Assembly (NCBI GenBank): GCA_023664365.1
Contig: JAMPFR010000009.1
Location: 1 to 64,000 of the forward strand
DNA: 64,000 nucleotides
DNA from: Acetatifactor muris
GTDB taxonomy: Bacteria; Bacillota; Clostridia; Lachnospirales; Lachnospiraceae
Direction of reading: 5' to 3'
In this document: positions 1 through 7,950 of the stretch, piece by piece
Layout: every line of letters starts with the position of its first letter
Numbering within the stretch: position 1 is the first letter of the stretch
Position numbers and translations under genes: made by a program
Notes under the pieces: model-generated
Database searches by the model: none
The model's input: only the letters and a program-made list of their open reading frames with translations
Told to the model about the DNA's origin: nothing

Positions 1-393
1 AGTGATGTCGATAAGGGGAATGCCGATCAAGGTATTATTCAGCGTTTCCTTAGAATTGTATTTTTCCTTTCCTGTTCTTTGCCTTATCCAACGCCTAAAC
101 ACTCGAAACAGTCTGGTGTATGTGTTAATATCAAGTAAAATGATATAATCACTATATGCAAAACTTTCTTTCAGACATTCTCTGGGTGAACCTTCGACAA
201 TCCAATTCTCACCCTCTATAATTTCTCTGAAAATTCTATCTCTCTCATCAGAACTTCTTTTTTTGTCCCCGTCAGGAGTACGTTCCCATACAATATTATC
301 TTTTTCATAAAATGGAATTTGATATTTTTCAGATATTTCTTTTGCTAAAGTAGATTTGCCACTGGCAACCGAACCAATTATATCTAATTTCAA
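1..393 (-). CDS. P-loop adenylate-kinase-like NTPase, 3' end cut by window
   Basis: The frame is open from 393 to the window edge, so only the first 131 residues are visible. They begin with a TTG codon preceded by AGGAGG at a 7-base spacing. A Walker A motif (GSVASGKST) lies within the first 15 residues, followed by a short nucleoside-kinase-like region ending in an Arg-rich LID-like stretch (RVFRRWIRQRTGK). This is the pattern of the small AAA_17/AAA_18 or FlaR-type topology-modulation kinases, which probably phosphorylate a nucleotide or small metabolite; the substrate is not visible. It is divergent from the methyltransferase at 553. Because the C-terminus is missing, only the family is assigned. 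Confidence 0.75.
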   Translation of the reverse strand, partial: MKLDIIGSVASGKSTLAKEISEKYQIPFYEKDNIVWERTPDGDKKRSSDERDRIFREIIEGENWIVEGSPRECLKESFAYSDYIILLDINTYTRLFRVFRRWIRQRTGKEKYNSKETLNNTLIGIPLIDIT

Positions 394-445
394 AAGATTA
401 CCTCCTGTTCAACAAATTCCGATTTATCTTTATAAATTTTAGAAT

Positions 446-474
446 ACTATACTATATTTTACCGCGTATTTCAA
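446..474 (-). promoter_or_regulatory. Sigma-A-type promoter for the partial kinase gene
   Basis: On the minus strand TTGAAA (469-474), a 17-base spacer and TATAGT (446-451) form a good vegetative promoter about 55 bases before the TTG start at 393. The -10 hexamer is partly duplicated (TATAGTATAGT). Confidence 0.6.
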
Positions 475-489
475 GGTATGCCACATCAG

Positions 490-519
490 TTGATTCCACC
501 CTGGAATTTATGTTATTAT
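490..519 (+). promoter_or_regulatory. Promoter for the methyltransferase gene
   Basis: TTGATT (490-495), an 18-base spacer and TATTAT (514-519) preceded by TG give an extended -10 promoter. It lies 33 bases before the ATG at 553. It is back to back with the promoter at 446-474. Confidence 0.5.
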
Positions 520-552
520 TAAAGCAGTTACGCGGGAATAAGGAGTTAAAAA

Positions 553-1182
553 ATGCAATATTGGGATTCCGTCTGGGATAAAAATGATATTGAAGAGTAC
601 AGACAATACATCAAGGGATATGAACATATAAAAAACAGCGAGGTTTTTGAATTCCAAAAACATAACTGCCGCATAGTGTGTGACGCTGCCTGCGGTTTTG
701 GAGCAAACAGCCTGACCTTAAAGTCCAACGGTTTTGACGTATGGGGCTTTGACATCTCTGAAAACGCAGTGTGGATCACAAAGGAACTGCTGAAGCCTTA
801 TGGTATTCGGACAGGACAATTTAAAACGGCCTCATTATTAAATACGGGGTATCCTGATAACTTTTTTGACGCGGTTGCCGTAAGGGCAGCGTTGGATCAT
901 TTGCGTGCGGAGGAGTTTACGCCTGCGTTGGACGAATTACAGAGAATAACAAAAGAAAACGGACTGTTGTATGCTTCTTTTGATCCGTTGGAACAGGATG
1001 ACACAGAACTTGCGCACATTGTCTTAGAAGACGGAAGCTTTCTGTATACAGATGAAAGCAGAGAAGGCTTACTGTTTCGCTATTATTCCGACGAAGAGAT
1101 TCAAAAGGCATTTCAGAACTATGAAATTCTTAATTTTGAAACGGACGCGCGGGGAAATCGGCATGTGGTCATAAAGTGGTGA
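553..1182 (+). CDS. Class I SAM-dependent methyltransferase
   Basis: A 209-residue single-domain protein. Motif I (CDAACGFGANS, around residues 40-50) and an acidic end of beta-2 (GFDIS) give the classic SAM-binding Rossmann core. Motif IV is DAVAVRAALDHL and a C-terminal sheet closes the fold. The length and plan match small-molecule methyltransferases of the TPMT/UbiE-like group. The substrate cannot be read from the sequence. AAGGAG sits 7 bases before the ATG. It is a single-gene unit whose end faces the minus-strand sirtuin gene 29 bases away. Confidence 0.8.
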   Translation: MQYWDSVWDKNDIEEYRQYIKGYEHIKNSEVFEFQKHNCRIVCDAACGFGANSLTLKSNGFDVWGFDISENAVWITKELLKPYGIRTGQFKTASLLNTGYPDNFFDAVAVRAALDHLRAEEFTPALDELQRITKENGLLYASFDPLEQDDTELAHIVLEDGSFLYTDESREGLLFRYYSDEEIQKAFQNYEILNFETDARGNRHVVIKW

Positions 1183-1211
1183 ACTTAAACAGGCCAACGT
1201 ATTGCAATCTT

Positions 1212-2090
1212 TTACAGTTGTGCCAGCACTTCCCCCACATCCCCGCTGATACAAATTGCCCTCTCTTTAATTTCTTTCGGCACGGATATTTCACCTTTAT
1301 TGATACAAACATATTCGGCGTTTTTATTTTCTGCAGTCATCTGCCAGAACGGATACTTTATGATTCCGGGCGTATTATAGCCCACGCCTAATTCCAGAAA
1401 TAACAGCTTGCTCTTTTCATGTGCGGCAAGAAACTTCCCATAATAGCCGGCATGAATATCCCAGCCTGCATCCTGCACAAAAGAAGCGTCCGCCCGCAGA
1501 TTCATAGTCATCGGTTTTCCGCAGACGGGGCATTTCGGTATCAGTTCGGTCGTAACAGTCATTTGAGGTATTGTTCCTTCCGGAACGATCAATGCACTGT
1601 CAGCCGAAATGACAAACCCTTGTGCCTCCAGCATTTTGCGAACAATAGTCTCATTATCATAGGTCTCCCGATGACAAGGTTTGCTGCACTGGAAAAGCCC
1701 ATAGTCCCCCTGTGTATAAAACAATTTTTCCTTTGCAAAACCCGCTTTTTGAAAACAATGGTCTACGTTTGTCGTCAGCACAAAGTAATCTTTATCCTTC
1801 ACCAGCTCAAGCAGTTTTTCATAAACAGGCTTGGGAGCGTCCATATAGCGGTTGATGAAAATATATCTGCTCCAATATGCCCAATGCTCCTCCAGGCTGT
1901 CAAAGGGGTAAAAGCCTCCCTCATACATATCGCGGAAATGATATTTTTCAATGAAGTCACCGAAATACTTCTTAAAACGCTCACCGCTGTATGTAAATCC
2001 GGCGGAGGTGGAAAGTCCTGCCCCTGCGCCGATAATAATTGCCTCCGCATTTTCTGTTATTTCTCTTAACTGTTCGATTTTATTCTTCAT
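1212..2090 (-). CDS. Sir2-family NAD-dependent protein deacylase, atypical class
   Basis: A 292-residue sirtuin. It has the NAD-binding signature GAGAGLSTSAG near residue 20 and a zinc module made of CSKPC and, about 60 residues later, CPVC. The catalytic-loop region reads TTNVDHCF where ordinary sirtuins have TQNIDGL followed later by the catalytic His. This resembles the macrodomain-associated (class M or SirTM-like) sirtuins, some of which ADP-ribosylate a lipoylated GcvH-like protein, but no macrodomain, GcvH-L or lipoate ligase gene adjoins it here. Sirtuin family membership is secure; activity and class are inference. I chose the ATG at 2090 rather than the GTG at 2099, because the GTG lies inside the AAAGGTG ribosome site. 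Confidence 0.85.
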   Translation of the reverse strand: MKNKIEQLREITENAEAIIIGAGAGLSTSAGFTYSGERFKKYFGDFIEKYHFRDMYEGGFYPFDSLEEHWAYWSRYIFINRYMDAPKPVYEKLLELVKDKDYFVLTTNVDHCFQKAGFAKEKLFYTQGDYGLFQCSKPCHRETYDNETIVRKMLEAQGFVISADSALIVPEGTIPQMTVTTELIPKCPVCGKPMTMNLRADASFVQDAGWDIHAGYYGKFLAAHEKSKLLFLELGVGYNTPGIIKYPFWQMTAENKNAEYVCINKGEISVPKEIKERAICISGDVGEVLAQL

Positions 2091-2174
2091 CCGGTTCACC
2101 TTTCTTATTCTTGATTATCTGACCTTTTTGGTCTATACTTAATATAAATTGCAGCAGTCAAAAATAAAAGTACG

Positions 2175-2248
2175 CACTATTTTATTATATAGTGATACAA
2201 TTCTCACTTAGGTGCAATTTTGACAGTTAGTGCAAAAATGAATATTAT
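2175..2248 (+). promoter_or_regulatory. hxlR promoter with nearby dyads
   Basis: TTGACA (2220-2225), a 17-base spacer and TATTAT (2243-2248) lie 22 bases before the ATG at 2270. Two dyads sit upstream: CACTAT/ATAGTG (2175-2194) and AGTGA/TCACT (2191-2208). They are candidate operators for the HxlR protein. The operator assignment is inference. Confidence 0.55.
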
Positions 2249-2269
2249 ATATTTCAGGAGGTGCCACTT

Positions 2270-2599
2270 ATGCTGACAAAGGAAGAACTGCCGGCCTGCC
2301 CTGTTGCCACAACGCTGATGTTGATTGGAAATAAGTGGAAGATTTTCATTGTGCAAAGGCTGTTGGATCGTCCCTGGCGGTTTAATGAGCTGCAAAAGGA
2401 TATTCCCGGCATCAGCCAGCGGGTTTTAACAGATAACCTCCGTTCCATGGAAGAGGACGGTATCATTACCCGCACTGTTTATCCGGAGGTTCCCGTACGG
2501 GTAGAGTATGCTCTGAGTGAATTAGGCGGCACAATGCGCCCGATTATTAACTCTATGTTCGAGTGGGGAACTATGTACCAGGAACTGATAAAAAGATAA
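2270..2599 (+). CDS. HxlR-family winged-helix transcriptional regulator
   Basis: A 109-residue protein with the HxlR layout: CPVATTLMLIGNKWK at the N-terminus, then a winged helix (FNELQKDIPGISQRVLTDNL) and the typical ISRTVYPEVPVRVEY-like wing. HxlR proteins are dimeric, redox- or ligand-responsive repressors or activators, usually acting on adjacent genes. The neighbours are two ABC exporter genes 42 bases downstream in the same direction, so this protein probably controls their expression. An upstream in-frame GTG at 2261 lies within the AGGAGG site and is not used; the ATG at 2270 has correct spacing. Confidence 0.9.
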   Translation: MLTKEELPACPVATTLMLIGNKWKIFIVQRLLDRPWRFNELQKDIPGISQRVLTDNLRSMEEDGIITRTVYPEVPVRVEYALSELGGTMRPIINSMFEWGTMYQELIKR

Positions 2600-2641
2600 C
2601 GGAACGACGAACGGGAGACTTTAGTAAAAAGGAGACGGACT

Positions 2642-4396
2642 ATGGGCCTGATACTTCACTATATGAAAGGACACTGGAAGCGGATTGTCAGCAGCGTGTC
2701 GCTGAAAACTCTGGCAGCGCTGGGCGAACTGATGATTCCCTATATACTGGAGCACATCATTGATGATGTAGTGCCCACCAAGGATGTGCTCATGGTCTTC
2801 GCCTGGGGCCTGGCAATGATCGCAGCCGCCTTTCTGGTACGCACCCTGAACATCCAGGCAAACCACCGGGCCTGCGCCACAGGGCGGGACTGCATCCGAA
2901 GCCTGCGGCACGACCTGTTTCAAAAGACCATAAACCTGTCCGGCGCCCAGTTTGATCGGTTCGGGCTTCCTTCCCTGACCTCACGCATGACCTCCGACTC
3001 CTACAACGTGCAGAATTTCATTGTGTCCATGCAGGCCATGGGCATCCGGGCTCCCGTCATGCTGCTGGGAGGCATTGTAGTCACCATGACTATGGATCCC
3101 GCTCTGTCCGGCATCCTCTGCATCATGGTTCCTGTTTTGGGCGTTATTATCTACACCGTGACCCGGCACGGCATTCCCCTGTACGATAAGGTGCAGCGTG
3201 GCGTGGACGGCATTGTCCGAGTCATGCGGGAAAATATCACGGGAATCCGGGTAGTAAAGGCCCTCTCCAAGGAAGAATATGAGAAAAAGCGGTTTGACGC
3301 CGCAAACCGGGACATGACAAACGCCGACATCAAAGCGGGCGTAACTATGGCAATGCCGGGCCCCATCATGCAGCTGTTCTTAAACATCGGTCTTACCCTG
3401 GTAGTCATTGTGGGCGCCCGCCGGGTCAACAGCGGCGTCACCAAGCCCGGCGTCATCCTGGCTTTTCTGACTTATTTTAACATGATCCTACAGGGCGTCA
3501 TGGGGCTGAACCGCATCTTTATGATGATGTCCAAGGCAACTGCCTCCGCAGACCGCATCCGGCTTATCCTGGAAGCGGAGGACGACCAGCCGGTGCTTCC
3601 CTTCCGGGAAGAGGAACGGCTTGCCACAGACGCTCACATTATGTTCGACCATATAAGCTTTGCATACCATGAGAACGCGGGAAATCAGCCTTCGGAAGAA
3701 TTTGCAGGCGGCGTCCAGGAAAAATGCCTGTCAGACATTCACTTTTCCATAGGCCGGGGAGAATCCCTTGGCGTCATCGGCGCCACGGGAAGCGGAAAGA
3801 CTACTATCTTAAATCTGCTGATGCGTTTTTATGACTGCAATGAAGGCGGCGTCTACATAGACGGACGGGATGTGCGTACTTACGAGAAGGACGATCTGCG
3901 CAGAAAATTCGGAATTGCGCTCCAGAACGATACTATTTTCAACGATACCCTGCGGGAAAATATCACCTTCGGCCGGAACGTACCGGAGACGGAAATGATT
4001 CATGCTGCGGAGATTGCCCGTCTGGCGGATTTCATCGAAGGACTTGAGGGAAAGTATGACTATATGGCGGACATTAAGGGGGCAAATTTAAGCGGCGGGC
4101 AAAAGCAGCGGACGCTGATTGCCAGAGCCGTAGCGGACAAGCCGGAAATCCTGATTCTGGACGACTCCTCCAGCGCCTTAGACTACCGGACGGACGCCGC
4201 TCTGCGGAAATCCATACAACAGGACCTGGGAGACTCCACATTGATTATGGTGGCCCAGCGGGTCAGCTCCATTATGAATCTCACAAATATTCTGGTGTTG
4301 GATGAAGGAAAAATCATCGGCTACGGAAACCATGAATACTTACTGCAAAGCTGCCCCGTCTACCGGGACATCTTTGAAGCACAGACAAGCGCCTGA
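2642..4396 (+). CDS. ABC exporter half-transporter, subunit with degenerate catalytic site
   Basis: A 584-residue type IV ABC exporter half-unit: six transmembrane helices in roughly the first 310 residues, then an ATPase domain. Walker A (GATGSGKTT), Q-loop (LQNDTIF), canonical signature LSGGQ and Walker B LILILDD are present. The residue after the Walker B Asp, normally catalytic Glu, is Asp. That is the known hallmark of the degenerate subunit in heterodimeric exporters such as BmrC/D, LmrC/D and TM287/288. The partner is encoded 90 bases downstream. A 20-residue insertion around residues 340-360 precedes Walker A. It probably exports a lipophilic compound or drug; the substrate is unknown. 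AAGGAG precedes the ATG by 7 bases. Confidence 0.92.
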   Translation: MGLILHYMKGHWKRIVSSVSLKTLAALGELMIPYILEHIIDDVVPTKDVLMVFAWGLAMIAAAFLVRTLNIQANHRACATGRDCIRSLRHDLFQKTINLSGAQFDRFGLPSLTSRMTSDSYNVQNFIVSMQAMGIRAPVMLLGGIVVTMTMDPALSGILCIMVPVLGVIIYTVTRHGIPLYDKVQRGVDGIVRVMRENITGIRVVKALSKEEYEKKRFDAANRDMTNADIKAGVTMAMPGPIMQLFLNIGLTLVVIVGARRVNSGVTKPGVILAFLTYFNMILQGVMGLNRIFMMMSKATASADRIRLILEAEDDQPVLPFREEERLATDAHIMFDHISFAYHENAGNQPSEEFAGGVQEKCLSDIHFSIGRGESLGVIGATGSGKTTILNLLMRFYDCNEGGVYIDGRDVRTYEKDDLRRKFGIALQNDTIFNDTLRENITFGRNVPETEMIHAAEIARLADFIEGLEGKYDYMADIKGANLSGGQKQRTLIARAVADKPEILILDDSSSALDYRTDAALRKSIQQDLGDSTLIMVAQRVSSIMNLTNILVLDEGKIIGYGNHEYLLQSCPVYRDIFEAQTSA

Positions 4397-4486
4397 GACA
4401 CGCCTGCTGCAGAGCCGAAGGCGAAATGCACTGAAGACGCCCGGCTAAACTCAGTCAGAAAAGCTATGCACCGACAGGAGGAAAAT

Positions 4487-6265
4487 ATGCCACCAAAAGG
4501 CCAGCGAGATACAAAAAAAGAAAAACCCCGTGACGCTAAAGGGACGCTTGTGCGCATCTGGCGTTATGTCACCCGGTTTCGGGCACTGATGATTATAATT
4601 ATTATCATGTGTATCGGCAGTAACCTTCTTGCCCTGGTAGGGCCTTCCCTGGCGGGACGGGCCATCGACGAAGCCGCGGCGGGAGCAGGAAAGGTAAACT
4701 TTCAAAAGGTCTGGTATTATGCAAAGCTGATGCTGCTGTTTTACATCAGTTCCTCTGTCCTGACCCTGCTTATTAACTTCCTGATGATGAACGTGGGCCG
4801 GAATATTGCCAGGCAGATGCGCTCCGATGTATTTTCCAAGCTGATGAAGCTGCCCGTCAACTATTTCGACCGACACGCCGCCGGAGACATCATCAGCCGG
4901 GTATCTTACGACATTGATGTACTCAGCACCAGTATTTCCACGGATATTGTGCAGATTATGACAAGCCTGGTAACCGTTTTGGGATCTCTGTTCATGATGA
5001 TATATATCAGCCCTCTCCTGTCGCTGATGGTGCTGATTACCATACCCTTATCCGTTCTCTACACCCGCTATATGAGCAAAAAGACCCGCCCGCTTTTTGC
5101 CAGACGCTCCGCCGCCTACGGCAAAATGAACGGCTATGTGGAGGAAATGTTCTCCGGTCAGAAAACCATTCTTGCCTATGCAAGAGAGGAATCGGTGCTG
5201 GATAAATTTGAAAATATAAATCAGGAGGCGTCGGAGGCTTTCTACTGGGCAAATCATTACGGCATGACTATAGGCCCCACCATGAACTCCATCAACAACT
5301 TGGGGTTGGCTCTGTTGGGCATGTTCGGCTCCATCCTCTATCTGAAGGATCTTGTAAGCCTTGCCCAGATTTCTTCCTTTGTACTGTACTCCCGGAAATT
5401 TTCCGGCCCCATTAATGAGATTGCCAATATTGTCAGCGAAATATACTCCGCCCTGGCCGCGGCGGAACGGGTTTTCCGGCTGTTGGATGAAGCGGAGGAG
5501 GTTCCGGATGCAGAAAACGCCCGGACGCTTACGGATGTGAAGGGTGATGTGGAAATTGAAAACGTGTGCTTCGGATATGTGCCGGAAAAGACGATTCTCC
5601 GGGACTTTAACCTGAAGGCGGAGGCCGGAAAGCTGATTGCCATTGTGGGTCCCACAGGAGCGGGAAAAACCACTGTTATCAATCTGCTCATGCGCTTTTA
5701 TGATGTGAACGCAGGGGAAATTCGGGTAGACGGACATGAAATCCGCAGTCTGACCCGCCAAAGCCTGCGTCGGGCCTATGCCATGGTATTACAGGACACT
5801 TGGCTTTTCAACGGCACCATCTACGAGAATATCGCCTACGGCAAGGAAGGCGCCACCCGGGAAGAGGTGGTGGCGGCCGCCAAAGCCGCCAGGATACACC
5901 ACTACATCATGCAGCTTCCGGAGGGCTACGACACCGTTATCAGCGAGGACGGCGGCAACATTTCCAAAGGTCAGAAGCAGATGCTGACCATTGCACGCTC
6001 TATGCTGTATGACGCAAGAATGCTGATCTTAGATGAGGCCACCTCCAATGTGGACACCGGAACAGAACGCCGGATTCAGGCCGCAATGCGGGAGTTGATG
6101 GCGGAAAAGACCTGCTTTGTCATCGCCCACCGCCTCTCCACCATCCAAAATGCGGATCGGATACTCGTGGTGAATGAGGGCAATATCGTGGAGCAGGGCA
6201 CCCACCGGGAGCTTATGAACGAAAAAGGATTTTATTACCGGCTGTACACATCACAGTTTGAGTAA
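4487..6265 (+). CDS. ABC exporter half-transporter, partner subunit
   Basis: A 592-residue partner to the preceding gene: six transmembrane helices, then an ATPase domain with Walker A GPTGAGKTT, Q-loop LQDTWLF and a normal Walker B LILDEATS with catalytic Glu. Its signature loop is ISKGQ instead of LSGGQ. In a heterodimer this loop pairs with the Walker site of the first subunit that already lacks the catalytic Glu, so both defects fall in one composite ATP site and the other site is fully consensus. The ATG at 4487 has CAGGAGG 6 bases upstream; an ATG at 4466 in the same frame has no such site. Expression is probably coupled with the HxlR gene. Confidence 0.92.
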   Translation: MPPKGQRDTKKEKPRDAKGTLVRIWRYVTRFRALMIIIIIMCIGSNLLALVGPSLAGRAIDEAAAGAGKVNFQKVWYYAKLMLLFYISSSVLTLLINFLMMNVGRNIARQMRSDVFSKLMKLPVNYFDRHAAGDIISRVSYDIDVLSTSISTDIVQIMTSLVTVLGSLFMMIYISPLLSLMVLITIPLSVLYTRYMSKKTRPLFARRSAAYGKMNGYVEEMFSGQKTILAYAREESVLDKFENINQEASEAFYWANHYGMTIGPTMNSINNLGLALLGMFGSILYLKDLVSLAQISSFVLYSRKFSGPINEIANIVSEIYSALAAAERVFRLLDEAEEVPDAENARTLTDVKGDVEIENVCFGYVPEKTILRDFNLKAEAGKLIAIVGPTGAGKTTVINLLMRFYDVNAGEIRVDGHEIRSLTRQSLRRAYAMVLQDTWLFNGTIYENIAYGKEGATREEVVAAAKAARIHHYIMQLPEGYDTVISEDGGNISKGQKQMLTIARSMLYDARMLILDEATSNVDTGTERRIQAAMRELMAEKTCFVIAHRLSTIQNADRILVVNEGNIVEQGTHRELMNEKGFYYRLYTSQFE

Positions 6266-6270
6266 CGGCC

Positions 6271-6289
6271 CTGCCAGCCATTCCGCCAG
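6271..6289. repeat. 19-bp direct repeat, left copy, flanking toxin-antitoxin cassette
   Basis: CTGCCAGCCATTCCGCCAG is found here and, identically, at 7010-7028. The two copies bracket the toxin-antitoxin pair. On the minus strand the right copy encodes LAEWLA in the remnant gene at 6996-7241. Confidence 0.85.
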
Positions 6290-6293
6290 AACA

Positions 6294-6321
6294 GATGCCC
6301 CGCTGCTTTCAGCGGGGTATC
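6294..6321. terminator. Hairpin between convergent ABC exporter and antitoxin genes
   Basis: GATGCCCCGCTG and CAGCGGGGTATC form a 12-bp stem (one G-T pair) around a CTTT loop. It sits 29 bases after the exporter stop and overlaps the last codons of the antitoxin gene. There is no good T-run on either side, so termination may be weak. Confidence 0.45.
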
Positions 6322-6590
6322 TGACTGCCTATGGGTACGATCTGCAAAGTATACCCCATCGGCGCCAAAATCTTCAAAAGACTGTCAACTTGAGGGGAGT
6401 GTACGGATGATTCCATACGCGCAATAACCGGCTGCTTCACATTACACATTTCAGCCAGTTGCGACTGAGTAAGTCCCTTTTCCTCACGGATAGTTACCAT
6501 TGTACGAATCAGGTCTTTTTCCAGTTCAATAATATTTTTATCCTCCTGACTAATAGATAGATCTTCTTTCAATTCCTTCCAAGTGGTCAT
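6309..6590 (-). CDS. HigA-like XRE-family antitoxin
   Basis: A 93-residue protein with an N-terminal linker and a helix-turn-helix around residues 35-85 (GLTQSQLAEMCNVKQPVIARMES). It belongs to the XRE antitoxins that pair with HigB/Gp49-type toxins. It should neutralise the upstream gene product and repress its own promoter. The toxin-first gene order is the normal arrangement for higBA. I favour the ATG at 6590, ten bases after GGAAAGG, over the ATG at 6599, which abuts that site. It ends close to the exporter operon, facing it. Confidence 0.85.
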   Translation of the reverse strand: MTTWKELKEDLSISQEDKNIIELEKDLIRTMVTIREEKGLTQSQLAEMCNVKQPVIARMESSVHSPQVDSLLKILAPMGYTLQIVPIGSQIPR

Positions 6591-6591
6591 A

Positions 6592-6951
6592 CTATTCATT
6601 CCTTTCCAGATAATCCTGTAGCTTTCTTTTTGCCTGTTCTATTTCCCGTTTCGGTGTTTTCTGCGTTTTCTTAACAAAGTGGTGCAGTATAACAAATTTG
6701 TTATCTTTATAATATGCATAAAGCAATCTGTTATGCAGCGGCCTCAGTTCCCAGATCTCACCATCCAAATGCTTTGTCACCGGCTCACCAACCCTTGTTC
6801 CAAATTCTTCAAGTATATCCAGGTAAGCTATTATCTTATTGAAATTCATTCGGCTTTCTTTGCTTGTATCTGCTCTATCATGTAATTCCCTGATAAAATC
6901 TACAATCTCAGATTTCCCGTTTTTATCTTCATAAAACTCGATTTCGTACAT
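6592..6951 (-). CDS. HigB-like/Gp49-family (DUF891) mRNA-interferase toxin
   Basis: A 119-residue toxin with RelE-superfamily hallmarks: an N-terminal YEIEFYEDKNG strand, GTRVGEPVTKHL, then the conserved IWELRPLHNRLLYAY strand and the basic HHFVKKTQKTPKREIE region. This family cleaves mRNA at the ribosome. The antitoxin gene follows directly. The ATG at 6951 has AAAGGA 5 bases upstream. A longer in-frame reading from 7020 would run over the remnant gene and has no ribosome site. The cassette lies between the two copies of a 19-bp repeat. Confidence 0.85.
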   Translation of the reverse strand: MYEIEFYEDKNGKSEIVDFIRELHDRADTSKESRMNFNKIIAYLDILEEFGTRVGEPVTKHLDGEIWELRPLHNRLLYAYYKDNKFVILHHFVKKTQKTPKREIEQAKRKLQDYLERNE

Positions 6952-6995
6952 AAAATTCCTTTCATATTCGATTATATCAAATTTGCTATTATATT

Positions 6996-7241
6996 TCAAT
7001 AACGAAACTCTGCCAGCCATTCCGCCAGCTCGTGTACATAGCCGCGTTTCCCATCTTTGTCATACAGCACAAACTCAGGCTTCCCCTTAAGCGCCTCGTT
7101 ATCCGCTACTGCTTTTGCATTGATGCCGTAAGCCATACCGATACACGCAGGATGAGAGCACACCAGTACCTTGCAAATTCTTTTTTCAGGATCTCCTCCT
7201 CCGGCTGCTGAAAAGTTACGTTCGATTCTATATTATTTTTT
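6996..7241 (-). pseudogene. Remnant of an unidentified gene, 3' end
   Basis: Reading the minus strand, about 60 residues ending in LAEFRY and a TGA at 6996-6998 form a protein-like tail (CSHPACIGMAYGIN, then EFVLYDKDGKRGYVHELAEWL). Upstream the sensible reading appears to continue in another frame (FQQPEEEILKKEFA), implying a frameshift, and there is no start codon with a ribosome site. The last codons coincide with the right copy of the 19-bp repeat. I do not recognise the parent family. Confidence 0.35.
7010..7028. repeat. 19-bp direct repeat, right copy
   Basis: This is identical to 6271-6289, with a copy-to-copy distance of 739 bp. The flanking bases differ on both sides, so the repeat is exactly 19 bp. 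Confidence 0.85.
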
Positions 7242-7249
7242 AAAACCTG

Positions 7250-7280
7250 TTGACCTTCCACCTTGTGGAAGGGTTACAAT
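7250..7280 (+). promoter_or_regulatory. MerR-type promoter with 19-bp spacer and operator dyad
   Basis: TTGACC (7250-7255) and TACAAT (7275-7280) are separated by 19 bases. The spacer region carries a perfect dyad, CCTTCCAC-CTT-GTGGAAGG (7254-7272). An over-long spacer with a central dyad is the known architecture of promoters untwisted by MerR activators, so this is very likely the self-regulated promoter of the gene at 7303. Confidence 0.8.
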
Positions 7281-7302
7281 AACCACATAAGAAGGAGAGC
7301 TT

Positions 7303-7950
7303 ATGAAAATCAACGAGGTGGAACAGGCTATCGGCATAACCAAAAAGAATATTCGCTTCTATGAGCAGGAAGGACTTCTGGCCCCATCCCGCAGCGCCAA
7401 CGGCTACCGGGACTATTCCCCGGAGGATGTCAGAACGCTGCAGCAGATTAAACTGCTTCGCAGGCTGGATGTTCCCATTGAAGAAATCAAACGCCTGCAG
7501 AATGGCAGTCAGACCTTTGCAGACTGTCTGGAACGCCAGCTCGTCACTTTAAAGCGGCGGCGGCGAAATCTGGAGGCAGCGGAGCATTTTTGCAGAAGCC
7601 TTCTTACGGAACACGCAGAAGAAGCCGTCCTGGAAAATCTCCCCATTGAACAGCTTCTCCGGGAAATGGACAACATGGAGAAAGGAGGTACAAAGTTTAT
7701 GAATGTCCGTGAAAAAGACAAAAGGGCTCGAAAGAAGGGCGCTTTCATCGGAGCAGGACTTTTTATCCTGCTGATGTCAGGATGCCTTGCCAGCACCATC
7801 TGGGGAATCATAATCGCATCGATCCCCGTAATACCTGCCATATTATTAACAGCAATTCCCACTGTGCTGATTATCTGCACACTTTTTGTCCTGTGGGAAC
7901 GATTCAGAGAAATTGAAGGAGGAGAAATGGATGAAGCTTCTAAATATTGA
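7303..7950 (+). CDS. MerR-family regulator with C-terminal membrane domain
   Basis: A 215-residue protein. Residues 1-70 are a MerR winged helix (EVEQAIGITKKNIRFYEQEGLL, then NGYRDYSPEDV), followed by a dimerisation coiled coil to about 125. After a basic stretch there are two hydrophobic segments (around 147-170 and 172-198) ending in LWERFREIE. MerR proteins normally carry a ligand domain here; membrane helices are unusual. They suggest a regulator that senses a membrane signal, or is held at the membrane, which is inference. The promoter at 7250 fits autoregulation. The gene overlaps the next one by 20 bases. Confidence 0.88.
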   Translation: MKINEVEQAIGITKKNIRFYEQEGLLAPSRSANGYRDYSPEDVRTLQQIKLLRRLDVPIEEIKRLQNGSQTFADCLERQLVTLKRRRRNLEAAEHFCRSLLTEHAEEAVLENLPIEQLLREMDNMEKGGTKFMNVREKDKRARKKGAFIGAGLFILLMSGCLASTIWGIIIASIPVIPAILLTAIPTVLIICTLFVLWERFREIEGGEMDEASKY

